Shown here piece by piece: positions 19,153-27,876 of a stretch of 64,000 nucleotides of DNA (position 1 is its first letter; every line of letters begins with the position of its first letter). The notes beneath the pieces are model-generated. The model did no database searches. It was not told the origin of the DNA and saw nothing but the letters and a program-made list of their open reading frames with translations. The translations under genes were made by a program, and so were the position numbers. Source of the stretch: Dehalococcoidia bacterium (GTDB lineage: Bacteria > Chloroflexota > Dehalococcoidia > SZUA-161). The stretch is taken from the NCBI GenBank assembly GCA_030619685.1, contig JAUXAX010000005.1:1-64000 (forward strand), given 5' to 3'.

Positions 19153-19225
19153 TCATATGAACTGAGGTCTCGGCTGCGTCCAGATCAGCTTCCCGTAGCT
19201 ATCCTGTTGAACTCACCAATTGCCC

Positions 19226-19864
19226 CTAGCCAACATCATCGTGACTTCTGGTCAAGTAATATGTCATGCTCTGTAGAGCCAGCACCGGGTCAATCCCCTC
19301 CAGCCGTACCCCTGGGGGCACTTTACCAGAGATCGGAGCATAGTTCAGAATAGATCTAACCCCACTTTGAACCAACCTATCAATAACCTCTTGTGCCTCA
19401 AACGAGGGCACTGCGACAATGGCTATATCCACCTTCTTCCCCTTAACCGTTGCCTCGAGCTCGGCCATATCCCGAACCGTCACGCCACTGACCTTTCTTC
19501 CGACCATATTACGCTCTTTGTCGAAGGCAGCAACCACCTTGAAGCCCCTGGGGACAAAACCCTTGTAGTCCATAATAGCCCTCCCCAGCCGCCCCACTCC
19601 AACAACCGCCATACGCCACTGTCGATCGAGTCCCAGAATCTGGCTCAGTTCGCCAAGCAGCAGGGCCACGTTGTAACCTCTCCCCCGCCTGCCAAATCTC
19701 CCAAAGTAGCTCAAATCCTTCCTGATCTGGGCTGGTGCTATCCCCAAACGGTCTCCCAAATCCCTGGAATTGACAATGGCGATACCCTCCTTGTGCAACT
19801 CAGTCAGCGCCCGAACATACATTGGCAACCTCGATACAACCACTTCTGGAATCTGTCTCTGCAT
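19226..19864 (-). CDS. rex: Redox-sensing transcriptional repressor Rex
   Basis: 212 residues. The N-terminal winged helix carries IPEVVVSRLPMYVRAL and the recognition region GIAPAQIRKDLSYFG. A Rossmann domain follows with VGVGRLG (residues 89-94) and the C-terminal domain-swap helix. Rex senses the NADH/NAD+ ratio and represses respiration and fermentation genes. The ATG is preceded by GAGGAAAAGG. It is the last gene of a minus-strand run that starts at the M50 protease. No clear Rex operator was recognised in the window. Confidence 0.95.
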   Translation of the reverse strand: MQRQIPEVVVSRLPMYVRALTELHKEGIAIVNSRDLGDRLGIAPAQIRKDLSYFGRFGRRGRGYNVALLLGELSQILGLDRQWRMAVVGVGRLGRAIMDYKGFVPRGFKVVAAFDKERNMVGRKVSGVTVRDMAELEATVKGKKVDIAIVAVPSFEAQEVIDRLVQSGVRSILNYAPISGKVPPGVRLEGIDPVLALQSMTYYLTRSHDDVG

Positions 19865-19890
19865 CTACCTTTTCCTCAACGCGGACCTAA

Positions 19891-19911
19891 AACCCTTGCC
19901 CCCCAAGGGTT
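19891..19911 (-). terminator. Hairpin after the channel-like gene
   Basis: AACCCTTG and CAAGGGTT form a perfect 8-bp stem. Read on the minus strand it overlaps the TAA of the channel gene and is followed by TTTAGG, so it is a weak intrinsic terminator or attenuator ahead of rex. Confidence 0.45.
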
Positions 19912-20485
19912 ACGATGGCTCTTGTTTAAGCTGATCTAGACGGGTCTCGATAAGCCCCACTGCAGTCTCTCTAAGCGTTTCCAACTCATCAGCAGACAGC
20001 TCTTCTAGTATCCCCAGATTGTATTGGACGGTGGTAATGATCTGTCTGGTGGGATGCTGCCTGGGGCGCAGGAAGTAGCTAGTGACACTGGCAATTATGG
20101 CTCCAAAGAAAATTATGGTTCCCACAACCATCCATATACTGCCAATAATATGCCCAGCCCCTGTTACAGGTATATCAGCCATGCCTGTGGTTGAAAAAGC
20201 TGTTACTCCCCAATATAGAGCGCTACCATAGGAATGTATCGTTGACTCGCTAGCTCCCCGCTCGGCAAAGTATAACCCCACTGAGAAAAGCAGCCATAGC
20301 ACAACAAGCACCGATACGATAGGCAGGAATGGTGTTTGGGTCACTATCTCCTTGATGAATCTGAATATCTCGGGCACATTGGGGGCCAAGCGGAGCCTTC
20401 TCCGTGCTCTCCTCTTCCTGCGAAGCACCCTGTCTCCTGGTCGAATTGGTGGTATCGGCTCGAAAGGCTGTTGTTCTGCCATCAC
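19910..20485 (-). CDS. Two-helix ion-channel-like membrane protein with degenerate filter
   Basis: 191 residues. A basic N-terminal region (RRKRRARRRLRLA) precedes TM1 (FLPIVSVLVVLWLLFSVGLYFAERG). A pore-loop region SALYWGVTAFSTTGMADIP and TM2 (IGSIWMVVGTIIFFGAIIASV) follow, then a soluble helical tail. The layout fits the two-TM potassium channel domain (Ion_trans_2), but the filter TVGYGD reads TTGMAD, so potassium selectivity is unlikely. Function is unknown. It lies just downstream of gmk, where rpoZ is found in many bacteria. Confidence 0.65.
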   Translation of the reverse strand: MMAEQQPFEPIPPIRPGDRVLRRKRRARRRLRLAPNVPEIFRFIKEIVTQTPFLPIVSVLVVLWLLFSVGLYFAERGASESTIHSYGSALYWGVTAFSTTGMADIPVTGAGHIIGSIWMVVGTIIFFGAIIASVTSYFLRPRQHPTRQIITTVQYNLGILEELSADELETLRETAVGLIETRLDQLKQEPS

Positions 20486-20500
20486 GAAGTCATCCTCCTT

Positions 20501-21130
20501 CTATTGATCTCGTAACTCAATGTGCCGTGCCTTTACCCGGCATTTCTCAGCGGTGATAATAGACTCGATCTGAGAGACGGCAAGCTCCACCTGTCCTTCG
20601 TGATTGACCACCACATAGTCAAACAAAGTCAAGCTCCTCATCTCCTCCTGAGCAGCCTTCTTCCTCAACTCCAGGTCAACACCAGATTCGGTCTTGCGTT
20701 GCCTCAGTCGCCCTTCCAAATCGCTCATTGAAGGTGGAGCCACGAAGATGAACACAGCCTCAGGGAGGACGTTCTTGATCGTAGCCGCCCCTTGAACGTC
20801 CACCTTGACTACCACATCCAGTCCCTCAGCTAGAGCCTGCTGCACCTGGCGTTTTGGCACCCCGTAGAGATTGCCATAGACATTGGCCCATTCCATGAGC
20901 TCGCCCTTCTCTATCATCCGGTCAAACTCAGACTTGGAAACAAAGTGGTAGTCCCTTCCATCAGTCTCCCCCCGGCGCTGAGGTCGGGTGGTTGCCGTCA
21001 CCGCGAAATACAAAGGATATCTGACCTCTTTCATCGCATCGATGACAGCATCCTTGCCCACTCCAGAAGGACCAGTGATAACGATGAACAAGGGGTTTCC
21101 CCCTGAGCCCAGCTTGTTCCTTTTCACCAC
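20501..21130 (-). CDS. gmk: Guanylate kinase
   Basis: About 209 residues from GTG 21130 (GTG 21127 is equally possible), with a GAGG site just upstream. The P-loop is GPSGVGKD (20-27), with Asp in place of the usual Ser/Thr after Lys. The GMP-binding region TTRPQRRGETDGRDYHFVS and VDVQGAATIK are intact. The enzyme phosphorylates GMP to GDP. It follows remA by ten bases, a common arrangement (remA-gmk). Confidence 0.95.
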   Translation of the reverse strand: MVKRNKLGSGGNPLFIVITGPSGVGKDAVIDAMKEVRYPLYFAVTATTRPQRRGETDGRDYHFVSKSEFDRMIEKGELMEWANVYGNLYGVPKRQVQQALAEGLDVVVKVDVQGAATIKNVLPEAVFIFVAPPSMSDLEGRLRQRKTESGVDLELRKKAAQEEMRSLTLFDYVVVNHEGQVELAVSQIESIITAEKCRVKARHIELRDQ

Positions 21131-21140
21131 TTCCTCATGC

Positions 21141-21401
21141 TTATTTAGCTTCAATCCCTCGGCTTGCAACCAGCCTGCCAGCAATGGTCTCGGGGCCAAT
21201 AGCAACAAGCACAATATGTCCACTATCCATAACTAAAACCGCTTTGGTCTTCCTGCCGCTGGTCAGATCTACCAGAAGCCCTTCGCTTTTTCCCACTTGC
21301 ATCATACGCTTGATAGGTGCTGATCCCGGCGAAACAATAGCAACAACCTTATTTATCGCCACGACGCTACCGAAACCTACATGAACCAATTCCGTGCTCA
21401 C
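21141..21401 (-). CDS. remA: RemA/DUF370 regulatory protein
   Basis: About 86 residues from GTG 21401, chosen because AAGGAGAGG sits a few bases upstream. The family signature is HVGFGSVVAINKVVAIVSPG, then SAPIKRMMQ. RemA in Bacillus is a DNA-binding regulator of matrix genes; in other phyla the role is unknown. It is placed between aroA and gmk, with short gaps on both sides. Confidence 0.9.
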   Translation of the reverse strand: MSTELVHVGFGSVVAINKVVAIVSPGSAPIKRMMQVGKSEGLLVDLTSGRKTKAVLVMDSGHIVLVAIGPETIAGRLVASRGIEAK

Positions 21402-21428
21402 TGTCCTCTCCTTAATCTGGATTAGCAC

Positions 21429-22721
21429 TTAGCTACTGGCTAAACTTAGATTCTCTAAGTCCTGCCAGAATGTGGGATATGATATATCCGCCACTTCAGC
21501 ATTGTCAATCTCTGTTTCCCCCTCGGCAATAAGCGCAGCTATCCCAAGCATCATAGCCAGGCGATGGTCTCGGTGACTATCGCAACTAGAGCCACGCAGC
21601 TTCTTCCCTCCATGAATGACCATACCATCGGGAAGCTCCTCCACTTCAGCACCCATCTTCAAGAGCTCCCCTACTGTGGCACTGATCCTGTCGGTCTCCT
21701 TTACTCGAAGCTCTCGAGCATCTCTTATTGCCGTTCTTCCTCGAGCTACAGAGGCAGCTAAGGCGATTAGCGGGATTTCATCGATCAGCCGGGGGATAAG
21801 ACCTCCTCCGATTTCTACGCCGGTGAGAGCGCTGGAATGCACTTCCAGATCAGCGACAGGCTCCCCATTCAATACACGCTCATTCCGCACTATCAGATCG
21901 GCCCCCATCAAGCGCAGCACATCGATGATACCGCTCCTAGTAGGATTGATGCCTGTGTTCAGCAGTCGGATGCTGGCCTGAGGATGAACGGCACCCGCAA
22001 CGAGCCAGAAAGCAGCAGAGCTGATGTCGCCGGGGATGATCAGGTCCACAGCCCTCAAGCGGCTGGGAGAGAGAATGATAGTATCAGCCGCCACCTCAAT
22101 CTCAGCTCCCATTGCCTTGAGCAATCTTTCGGTATGGTCTCGAGAGGGCATCGGCTCCCTAACTATGGTATCTCCCTTGGCGAAGAGAGCAGCCAGCAGA
22201 AGTGCAGATTTTAGCTGGGCGCTGGCAACTGGGAGTTGATAGCGAATCCCGTGGAGTTGTCCTCCCTTGATCACCAACGGCGCCCGAGAATCACCGCTCC
22301 GTCCCCAAATGCGAGCCCCCATGAGCCTGAGCGGCTGAATCACGCGGCTCATGGGACGGGAGCGCAGCGACTGGTCACCAGTGATAACCGAGAGGAACGG
22401 TTGTGCTGCGAGCAGACCCGTGAGGATGCGCATGGTGGTGGCACTGTTCTCGGCATCGAGCACATCCTCAGCCTCTTTCAAGCCCTCTTCGCCCATCCCC
22501 CGAACAAAGAGCTCCCCAGCCTCACCAGACTCTATTCTCACCCCCAATGCCCGCAGGCAGCCTACTGTGGCAAAACAGTCACCAGCTTGTGAAAAGTTGC
22601 TGACCCTGGCATTACCCTGGGCTATGCTGTTTAAGATGACGGCACGATGGGAAATCGACTTGTCACTGGGAGGATAAATCTCACCATCCAGGGCGCGAGT
22701 GGCTCTCACTCTCTTCTTCAC
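21429..22721 (-). CDS. aroA: 3-phosphoshikimate 1-carboxyvinyltransferase (EPSP synthase)
   Basis: About 430 residues from GTG 22721, which overlaps the tyrA TGA (GTGA) and has GGAGGAGG upstream. The substrate sites SDKSISHRAV and GDQSLRSRPMSRV are present, with RVKETDRI and DHRLAMMLGIAAL towards the end. The usual NAGTAMR/NSGTTMR motif reads ENSATTMR, placing Ala where glyphosate-sensitive enzymes have Gly. The enzyme makes EPSP for chorismate synthesis. Other shikimate genes are not in the window apart from tyrA. Confidence 0.96.
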   Translation of the reverse strand: MKKRVRATRALDGEIYPPSDKSISHRAVILNSIAQGNARVSNFSQAGDCFATVGCLRALGVRIESGEAGELFVRGMGEEGLKEAEDVLDAENSATTMRILTGLLAAQPFLSVITGDQSLRSRPMSRVIQPLRLMGARIWGRSGDSRAPLVIKGGQLHGIRYQLPVASAQLKSALLLAALFAKGDTIVREPMPSRDHTERLLKAMGAEIEVAADTIILSPSRLRAVDLIIPGDISSAAFWLVAGAVHPQASIRLLNTGINPTRSGIIDVLRLMGADLIVRNERVLNGEPVADLEVHSSALTGVEIGGGLIPRLIDEIPLIALAASVARGRTAIRDARELRVKETDRISATVGELLKMGAEVEELPDGMVIHGGKKLRGSSCDSHRDHRLAMMLGIAALIAEGETEIDNAEVADISYPTFWQDLENLSLASS

Positions 22722-23581
22722 TGACCCTCCTCCTGCCGCCACCTTTCCCTTGCTTCCCGGGCGCGAGCAAGTGCATCCCTAAGCCCCTCTCCATCCTGCT
22801 CTATCAGGGCGCGATATTTCACTAGTTCCTCAATGTAGCAGTCTATCCAACGGATGATCTCCTCCTGATTACTGAGACATATATCTCGGTTCATCTCCGG
22901 GTTCCCTGAGGCCAGACGCGACAGATCTCGATAGCCTCCAGCCGCAAGCTTAGCCATCTCTAGCCAGGAAGGGCTCCCCATGGTATTGGAGACAAATGCT
23001 GCGGAGATCAACATAGGGAGATGACTGACCCCAGCCACTAGCTTATCATGCACCTTAGGATCGATGAAGAAAGGCCTGGCTCCAATCGCCTTCACCAGCG
23101 CTTCGAGTGTTTGCACCGCTCTGGGGGTTGCACTTGGGGCAGGACAGAGGCAGTAAACGCAGTCTCGAAAGAGATCGGGATTAGACTCACTAATGCCCGA
23201 GGTCTCTTTGCCCGCCATGGGATGACCCCCGATGAAGCTAACATTGCGCGGCAGATATTCATCCGCCCACTGCATGACCTTTGCTTTGGTGCTGCCGGTA
23301 TCGGTGACCACGCAGTCAGGGGAAACATGAGCAGATATCCGTTCCAGCACTGCTCTGATAGTCATCACAGGGGTAGCTATGATGACCAAATCCGCCCCTT
23401 CCACAGCAGATGTCAGGTCTTCGGCACCCCGGTCAATAACACCGCTCTCCTTTGCTCTAGTCACTGTCTCCGAGCGCTGGCTGAACCCTACTATCTCCGC
23501 CTCCATGGCTACTGACCTCTTTGAGGCCAACGCCAGTGACCCTCCAATTAGGCCAAGTCCTATTATCGCTATCCTTTGCAA
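22718..23581 (-). CDS. tyrA: Prephenate/arogenate dehydrogenase
   Basis: 287 residues. It starts at TTG 23581 with GAGGTG four bases upstream and immediately enters the Rossmann motif IIGLGLIGGSLALA. Family motifs FIGGHPMAGKETSGI and GVSHLPMLISAAFV are present. No chorismate mutase or ACT domain is fused. The enzyme oxidatively decarboxylates prephenate or arogenate on the way to tyrosine. It lies nine bases after the M50 protease gene and overlaps aroA. Confidence 0.94.
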   Translation of the reverse strand: MQRIAIIGLGLIGGSLALASKRSVAMEAEIVGFSQRSETVTRAKESGVIDRGAEDLTSAVEGADLVIIATPVMTIRAVLERISAHVSPDCVVTDTGSTKAKVMQWADEYLPRNVSFIGGHPMAGKETSGISESNPDLFRDCVYCLCPAPSATPRAVQTLEALVKAIGARPFFIDPKVHDKLVAGVSHLPMLISAAFVSNTMGSPSWLEMAKLAAGGYRDLSRLASGNPEMNRDICLSNQEEIIRWIDCYIEELVKYRALIEQDGEGLRDALARAREARERWRQEEGQ

Positions 23582-23589
23582 TGGGCACC

Positions 23590-24291
23590 TCAGATATTGA
23601 ATCCCTGCCCCACAAAAAGGCGGCTAAATAGATCTACCGGGAGTATCAATACGTCCCACAAAAGCCCGGTGAAGTAGCCAAGAAAGAGGACTACCAGCAA
23701 GACCATGGGGCCGTACTGCTCCATTCGCGCCAGGGCATAAGCCTGGCGCGAGGGCAGAACACCAACAGCGACCTTGAACCCATCCAAAGGGGCAAGCGGG
23801 ATAAGATTAAATACCGCCAGGATTAGGTTGAATAGGATGACGTAACCTATCAGAATAGCAGCAACCGAGCCCCATTCAAAGTCATCAGCATATAGACGGC
23901 CAGGTGATTGCCAGCCTACCACCCCTGCTCTTATTAGCGCGCCGAATAAGGCGGCTACGACAAGGTTAGACAAGGCTCCAGCCGAAGCTACCAGCGCCAT
24001 TCCTTTCCTCGGGTCTCGACCCAGAAACCGATAGTTCACGGGGACGGGCTTACCCCAACCAATGCCCACCAGAAAGATCATCAATGTGCCCAAAGGGTCG
24101 AGATGCCTAATAGGGTTTAATGAGAGCCTCCCCAACCTCTTCGCTGTGGGATCGCCCAGCCAGTTCGCTACCAGCGCATGGCCAAATTCATGGACGGTTA
24201 TCGCAACCAGCAAAGCTACAGTGACAATCCCCATAAGCGAAAAGAACACCGCGGGGTACTCTGTCAGCAACCCTAGATTGCGAAGGAGCAT
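23590..24291 (-). CDS. Site-2 protease family (M50) membrane metallopeptidase
   Basis: 233 residues. The zinc site HEFGH is at 34-38 in the first membrane helix and the third ligand is in NLIPLAPLDG (162-171). About five to six hydrophobic helices follow the FtsH-like minimal S2P layout without PDZ domain. Substrates are unknown. It is first in the minus-strand run that includes tyrA and aroA. A TATAAT with an extended TGC (24313-24318 on the minus strand) lies about 22 bases upstream of the ATG. Confidence 0.9.
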   Translation of the reverse strand: MLLRNLGLLTEYPAVFFSLMGIVTVALLVAITVHEFGHALVANWLGDPTAKRLGRLSLNPIRHLDPLGTLMIFLVGIGWGKPVPVNYRFLGRDPRKGMALVASAGALSNLVVAALFGALIRAGVVGWQSPGRLYADDFEWGSVAAILIGYVILFNLILAVFNLIPLAPLDGFKVAVGVLPSRQAYALARMEQYGPMVLLVVLFLGYFTGLLWDVLILPVDLFSRLFVGQGFNI

Positions 24292-24312
24292 AGAAATTAC
24301 TCTTGGTGAGCT

Positions 24313-24318
24313 ATTATA
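24313..24318 (-). promoter_or_regulatory. Extended -10 element upstream of the M50 protease gene
   Basis: On the minus strand TGTGCTATAAT forms an extended -10 without a good -35. The start would leave a leader of roughly 15 bases. Confidence 0.5.
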
Positions 24319-24363
24319 GCACAGTTCCTCCTACCCTAAAATTCGACTGCTTTGAGCCTCTAC

Positions 24364-24392
24364 TTGACAGCACATTCCCAACTTGTTAGACT
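24364..24392 (+). promoter_or_regulatory. Promoter of the small membrane export gene
   Basis: TTGACA and TAGACT are spaced by 17 bases, 32 bases upstream of ATG 24424. Confidence 0.65.
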
Positions 24393-24423
24393 GCGCCAAG
24401 CTGCCTTCCCACGAAAAGTACAC

Positions 24424-24954
24424 ATGACTCTGGCAAATTTTTTTCAAGTTTTCTTTACCGCCGCCGCTCCCATATCGGAACTCCGGGGGGCCATACCGCT
24501 CGCGATACTGGACCTGGACATTTCTTGGCCTATTGCTTTCCTAGTCGCGTTTGCGGGCAATTTGCTGCCGGTGCCCTTTCTGCTGCTATTCCTCGGCCCT
24601 GTCTCCAGACTCCTGAGCAGGATAAAGGTGTTCGAGACAATAATCAACTGGATCTTTAGGCTTTCGAGACGACGGGGAGGCATCGTCGAAAGATACGGGC
24701 TGCTTGGGTTGGTGCTCTTCGTAGCTATTCCCTTGCCTATCACTGGAGCCTGGACCGGCTCAATTGTCGCTTTTCTCCTCGGGCTGAGCTTCTGGCGTGC
24801 CTTTCCCTGTATTGTTCTGGGGGTAATCATTGCAGGGGTAATAGTCACCACTCTAACTGTCATTGGTTGGTGGGGAGCGTTAATTGCCGGGATTGGCCTC
24901 GCCGCCCTAGCTATTATGGGATTGCGCAGGACTTGGAAGCAAACTCACCGCTAG
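24424..24954 (+). CDS. COG2426/small multi-drug export family membrane protein
   Basis: 176 residues from ATG 24424; an upstream in-frame TTG at 24352 lies before the promoter and is not used. The protein has TAAAPISELRGAIPLAI at the start and GLVLFVAIPLPITGAWTGS in the middle, which are hallmarks of the Sm_multidrug_ex family (PF06695). There are about five hydrophobic helices. The family name comes from limited data; the transport role is not proven. It is divergent from the M50 gene. Confidence 0.8.
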   Translation: MTLANFFQVFFTAAAPISELRGAIPLAILDLDISWPIAFLVAFAGNLLPVPFLLLFLGPVSRLLSRIKVFETIINWIFRLSRRRGGIVERYGLLGLVLFVAIPLPITGAWTGSIVAFLLGLSFWRAFPCIVLGVIIAGVIVTTLTVIGWWGALIAGIGLAALAIMGLRRTWKQTHR

Positions 24955-25020
24955 CTTGGGGCCTGGCCAGGGATTCAAATCAGCAAAGAAATACCATATA
25001 CTGTAGGGGGAGGCAGCCCA

Positions 25021-25512
25021 ATGAGACTTGATTTCATCACCGCCCTGCGCCGAAATCACGCCATAGAACATGCCACCGCAGCAGTGCTGGTGGCCAAGAT
25101 AAGACCAGGAACCAGGCTGGTGGGGAGAGCAACCACCGATGGGTTCTATATCTATGGAGACGCCCCTACTGAAGCAGTATCCCAAGCCGCTGAAGAAGGA
25201 CTCACCAGGCTGAAGCAAGGTGAAGATAACCTGGCAGTATCACCGCTCTGTGGAACGAATCTTGCAGTAGCAGCGCTGCTTGCAGGGCTGGCATCAATGC
25301 TGGCAATGAGGGGCAAAAACAGAACCGCTCAGCTGCCCAATGTCCTTCTGGCGACACTGGCAGCGATTGTCCTAGCTCAACCACTGGGCAGGCTGGCTCA
25401 AAAACATGTCACGACCTCGACCGATGTCGCTGCTGTCAATATCGCGGAGGTCACTTCCAAGGGCAAGGGAATGCGCACTCGCCACAAGATAAGAACCCTG
25501 CAAGGCCGTTAA
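25021..25512 (+). CDS. Membrane protein resembling DUF6391
   Basis: 163 residues. It opens with RRNHAIEHATAAVLVAKIRP and then GRATTDGFYIYGDAPTEAV, a pattern I associate with DUF6391 proteins of Cyanobacteria and Chloroflexota. Two hydrophobic helices follow (NLAVAALLAGLASMLAM and LPNVLLATLAAIVLAQPLG), and the C-terminus is basic. The function is unknown. The start ATG has GGGGGAGG upstream. Confidence 0.65.
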   Translation: MRLDFITALRRNHAIEHATAAVLVAKIRPGTRLVGRATTDGFYIYGDAPTEAVSQAAEEGLTRLKQGEDNLAVSPLCGTNLAVAALLAGLASMLAMRGKNRTAQLPNVLLATLAAIVLAQPLGRLAQKHVTTSTDVAAVNIAEVTSKGKGMRTRHKIRTLQGR

Positions 25513-25723
25513 TTAAGCACCAAATCCGAAGCACGAAATTCTAAACAATGTCAAAACTCAAAAATAAGAGGGCAAAATTACTATCAGCAAGCGTTGCCAC
25601 TCCTGTGGCAACGAATTCTTCGTCGTGACCGGAGTCACGACGCTACCGGCTTCGTCTTTTCCTTTTGTATTTTGATATTTGAATTTGTTTAGTGCTTAGA
25701 GCTTAGTATTTAGAATTTCCCTA
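25513..25723. repeat. AT-rich inverted element with two internal hairpins
   Basis: The outer arms are related inverted sequences (AAGCACGAAATTCTAAACAA on the left, and its counterpart read backwards from 25723). The centre has two perfect 9-bp stems with four-base loops: 25592-25613 (CGTTGCCAC tcct GTGGCAACG) and 25621-25642 (CGTCGTGAC cgga GTCACGACG). No gene fits here. It may be a MITE-like element. Confidence 0.7.
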
Positions 25724-25759
25724 TATAGATATAGCACAAGTATTTATGTCGCCGTACCC

Positions 25760-26761
25760 TTAGCCGGCAAGAAGCTCTTTGACCTTCTGGATAAACGGAG
25801 GCAGCACCTTGCGGTAATCGCCAACCACCCCATACTGGCACACCTTGAAGATGTTGGCGTCTGGGTCTTTGTTTATGGCGATCATGTTCTTCGACCCCGA
25901 GCACCCCGCCAGATGCTGACTAGCTCCTGAATTCGCCACGCCGATATAGAGGGTCGGAGTAACAAGCTTGCCCGTGAGCCCCACCTGAGCGGTCGTCGGC
26001 ACCCATCCCGAGTCACAAGGTGGCCTTGTTGCTCCTACAGCTCCACCCAAAAGCTTGGCCAGCTCGTGAAGCTGCGCGAAGGCCTCAGGCCCACCCATAC
26101 CCCTTCCCCCAACCACCACAACCTCGGCGTCCTCAAGCTTTACCCCCTCAACCTCCTCCTTGACTTTCTCCAACCATTTTACCCTTATCATAGAAGCATC
26201 TAACCCAGCATCGAAGGCGACCACCTCGCCTTTCCTGGAGTCGTCCTTTTGCAGAGGCTCCATGCATTTTGGCCTGACCGTCGCCATTTGAGGCCGAGTC
26301 TGCTCACAGACTATTTCTGCTAGAGCATTCCCACCGTACACTGGCTTCGTTTGCACCATCAGTTTTGTATCGGGGTCAATCCTCAGCTCCAAGCAGTCAG
26401 TTGTGAGCCCCGTGCCTAATCTAAACGCCAGCCTCGGCGCCAGGTCACGCCCCATAGAGTTCTGACCCATCAACAAGATATTAGGCGTAGTCTGCTGGCA
26501 AAGCTTTTCCATCACTGCCACATATGAGTCGGTTACGTAGTCCTTGAGCAGAGGGTTTTCGACAACATAAACCTTGTCCGCTCCAAAGCGGATAGCCTCC
26601 TCAGCCAGACCACCGACTTTCTCTCCCATTAGCACCGCTGCCAACTCTTCGCCAAGATCATCAGCGAGCTTCCTGCCGATTCCAAGCAGCTCCAAAGTCA
26701 TCGCAGCCAGATTCCCATCCACACACTCTCCGCAGACCAGAACCCCTTTATTATCAGCCAT
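25760..26761 (-). CDS. etfA: Electron transfer flavoprotein alpha subunit
   Basis: 333 residues. The C-terminal FAD domain carries GRGMGGPEAFAQLHELAKLL, ATRPPCDSGWVPTTAQVGLTG and AINKDPDANIF, all typical of EtfA/FixB. The usual GISGAIQH reads ANSGASQHLAGC. EtfAB carries electrons between acyl-CoA-type dehydrogenases and the quinone pool or ferredoxin. Starts at ATG 26761 behind AGGAGG, 34 bases after etfB ends. Confidence 0.95.
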   Translation of the reverse strand: MADNKGVLVCGECVDGNLAAMTLELLGIGRKLADDLGEELAAVLMGEKVGGLAEEAIRFGADKVYVVENPLLKDYVTDSYVAVMEKLCQQTTPNILLMGQNSMGRDLAPRLAFRLGTGLTTDCLELRIDPDTKLMVQTKPVYGGNALAEIVCEQTRPQMATVRPKCMEPLQKDDSRKGEVVAFDAGLDASMIRVKWLEKVKEEVEGVKLEDAEVVVVGGRGMGGPEAFAQLHELAKLLGGAVGATRPPCDSGWVPTTAQVGLTGKLVTPTLYIGVANSGASQHLAGCSGSKNMIAINKDPDANIFKVCQYGVVGDYRKVLPPFIQKVKELLAG

Positions 26762-26795
26762 CTAGTTTACCTCCTGATCATCCTTAGATGTTGCA

Positions 26796-27596
26796 TCATA
26801 TTAGCTTTATTTCCCTGAGTTTGAGAGCCAATTTGAACGCCGTCTCCTCCTCGTTTTCACCCTCGATAATCTCGCATTTGGCCTCCCTAACGGGGATGAA
26901 CAGCTTAAGCATCTTGGTCCGCGCCCCAGCAGCCCCGAGCTTAGACGTCTCAGCGCCGATTTCCTGGGCATTCCAGCCAGGAACCGTCTTCTTAGCAGCG
27001 GCCATGATCCCTTTGAGGGTAGCATACCTGGGCTCACCAAGCTCGCTACTCACCGTTATTAGCGCAGGTAGCGATACCTCAACCACTTCATAGCCATCTG
27101 GTAGCACTCGCTCCACCCTGATCCTACCGTCACTTGCCTCGATTTTCTTGGCTACCGTCACGTTGGGTATACCCAGGATCTCAGCGATACCAGAGCCGAC
27201 CTGACCTGCATCGAAGTCCCCCGCCTGCCTGCCACAGCAGATGAGGTCGAATTCTCCCACCTTCTTTATCGCTTGAGCCAAGGCATAGGCGGTTGAGGCA
27301 CTATCTGAGTTGTCGAACGAACTATCATTGAGCAAGAATGCCTCATCTGCGCCCATTGATAATGTGTGCTTTAACACCTTCTCAGCCGATGGTGCCCCCA
27401 TACTAAGCACCGTCACCTTGCCCCCATAAGCATCCTTCAGACGAAGAGCGGCTTCAACCGCTTGCTCGTCGAAGGGGCTGATTACCGGAGGTGTGTCCTT
27501 GGCTGGAACAGCCCGCATCGCCACGGGATCAATGCTGAAAGCGGCAGCAGGGGTTTCGGGATCAGGAATCTCCTTCACACAGACAATCGAATCCAC
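26796..27596 (-). CDS. etfB: Electron transfer flavoprotein beta subunit
   Basis: About 266 residues from GTG 27596, behind AGAGGAGGG. Key stretches are IVCVKEIPDPE, the AMP-binding region DLICCGRQAGDFDAGQVGSG and VERVLPDGYEVVEVSLPALI. It forms the heterodimer with the adjacent EtfA. The upstream promoter 27673-27701 should drive both genes. No dehydrogenase or EtfQO partner is adjacent; an enoyl-CoA hydratase is encoded at 43.9-44.7 kb. Confidence 0.95.
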   Translation of the reverse strand: MDSIVCVKEIPDPETPAAAFSIDPVAMRAVPAKDTPPVISPFDEQAVEAALRLKDAYGGKVTVLSMGAPSAEKVLKHTLSMGADEAFLLNDSSFDNSDSASTAYALAQAIKKVGEFDLICCGRQAGDFDAGQVGSGIAEILGIPNVTVAKKIEASDGRIRVERVLPDGYEVVEVSLPALITVSSELGEPRYATLKGIMAAAKKTVPGWNAQEIGAETSKLGAAGARTKMLKLFIPVREAKCEIIEGENEEETAFKLALKLREIKLI

Positions 27597-27672
27597 AGTC
27601 TTCCCTCCTCTAGGCACAAAAAATGGCTTTCTCTACGCAAACTGGATTGAAGCGGTGTTAGAGCCGCTTACA

Positions 27673-27701
27673 AATTTAGCATAGAGCCAATCGAGTGTCA
27701 A
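27673..27701 (-). promoter_or_regulatory. Promoter of etfBA
   Basis: On the minus strand TTGACA and TAAATT (extended by TGC) are 17 bases apart. A second TTGACA faces the other way at 27717-27722 with a poor -10 (TACAAA), so the region may be divergent. Confidence 0.65.
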
Positions 27702-27876
27702 GCGAGGGCGGGACACTTGACAAACTCGACAAGAAGTGTTACAAATCTTGCAGTCCGCCAATAAGCAAACTGAGTAGGGACTTCTCTGATCATTTCAGTT
27801 GATATCTGGAGAATTGCCAGTCCGTTAGTCCCTATGGACTGACAATGGATATGAAGCTCGGGAAGCACGGTGAGGT

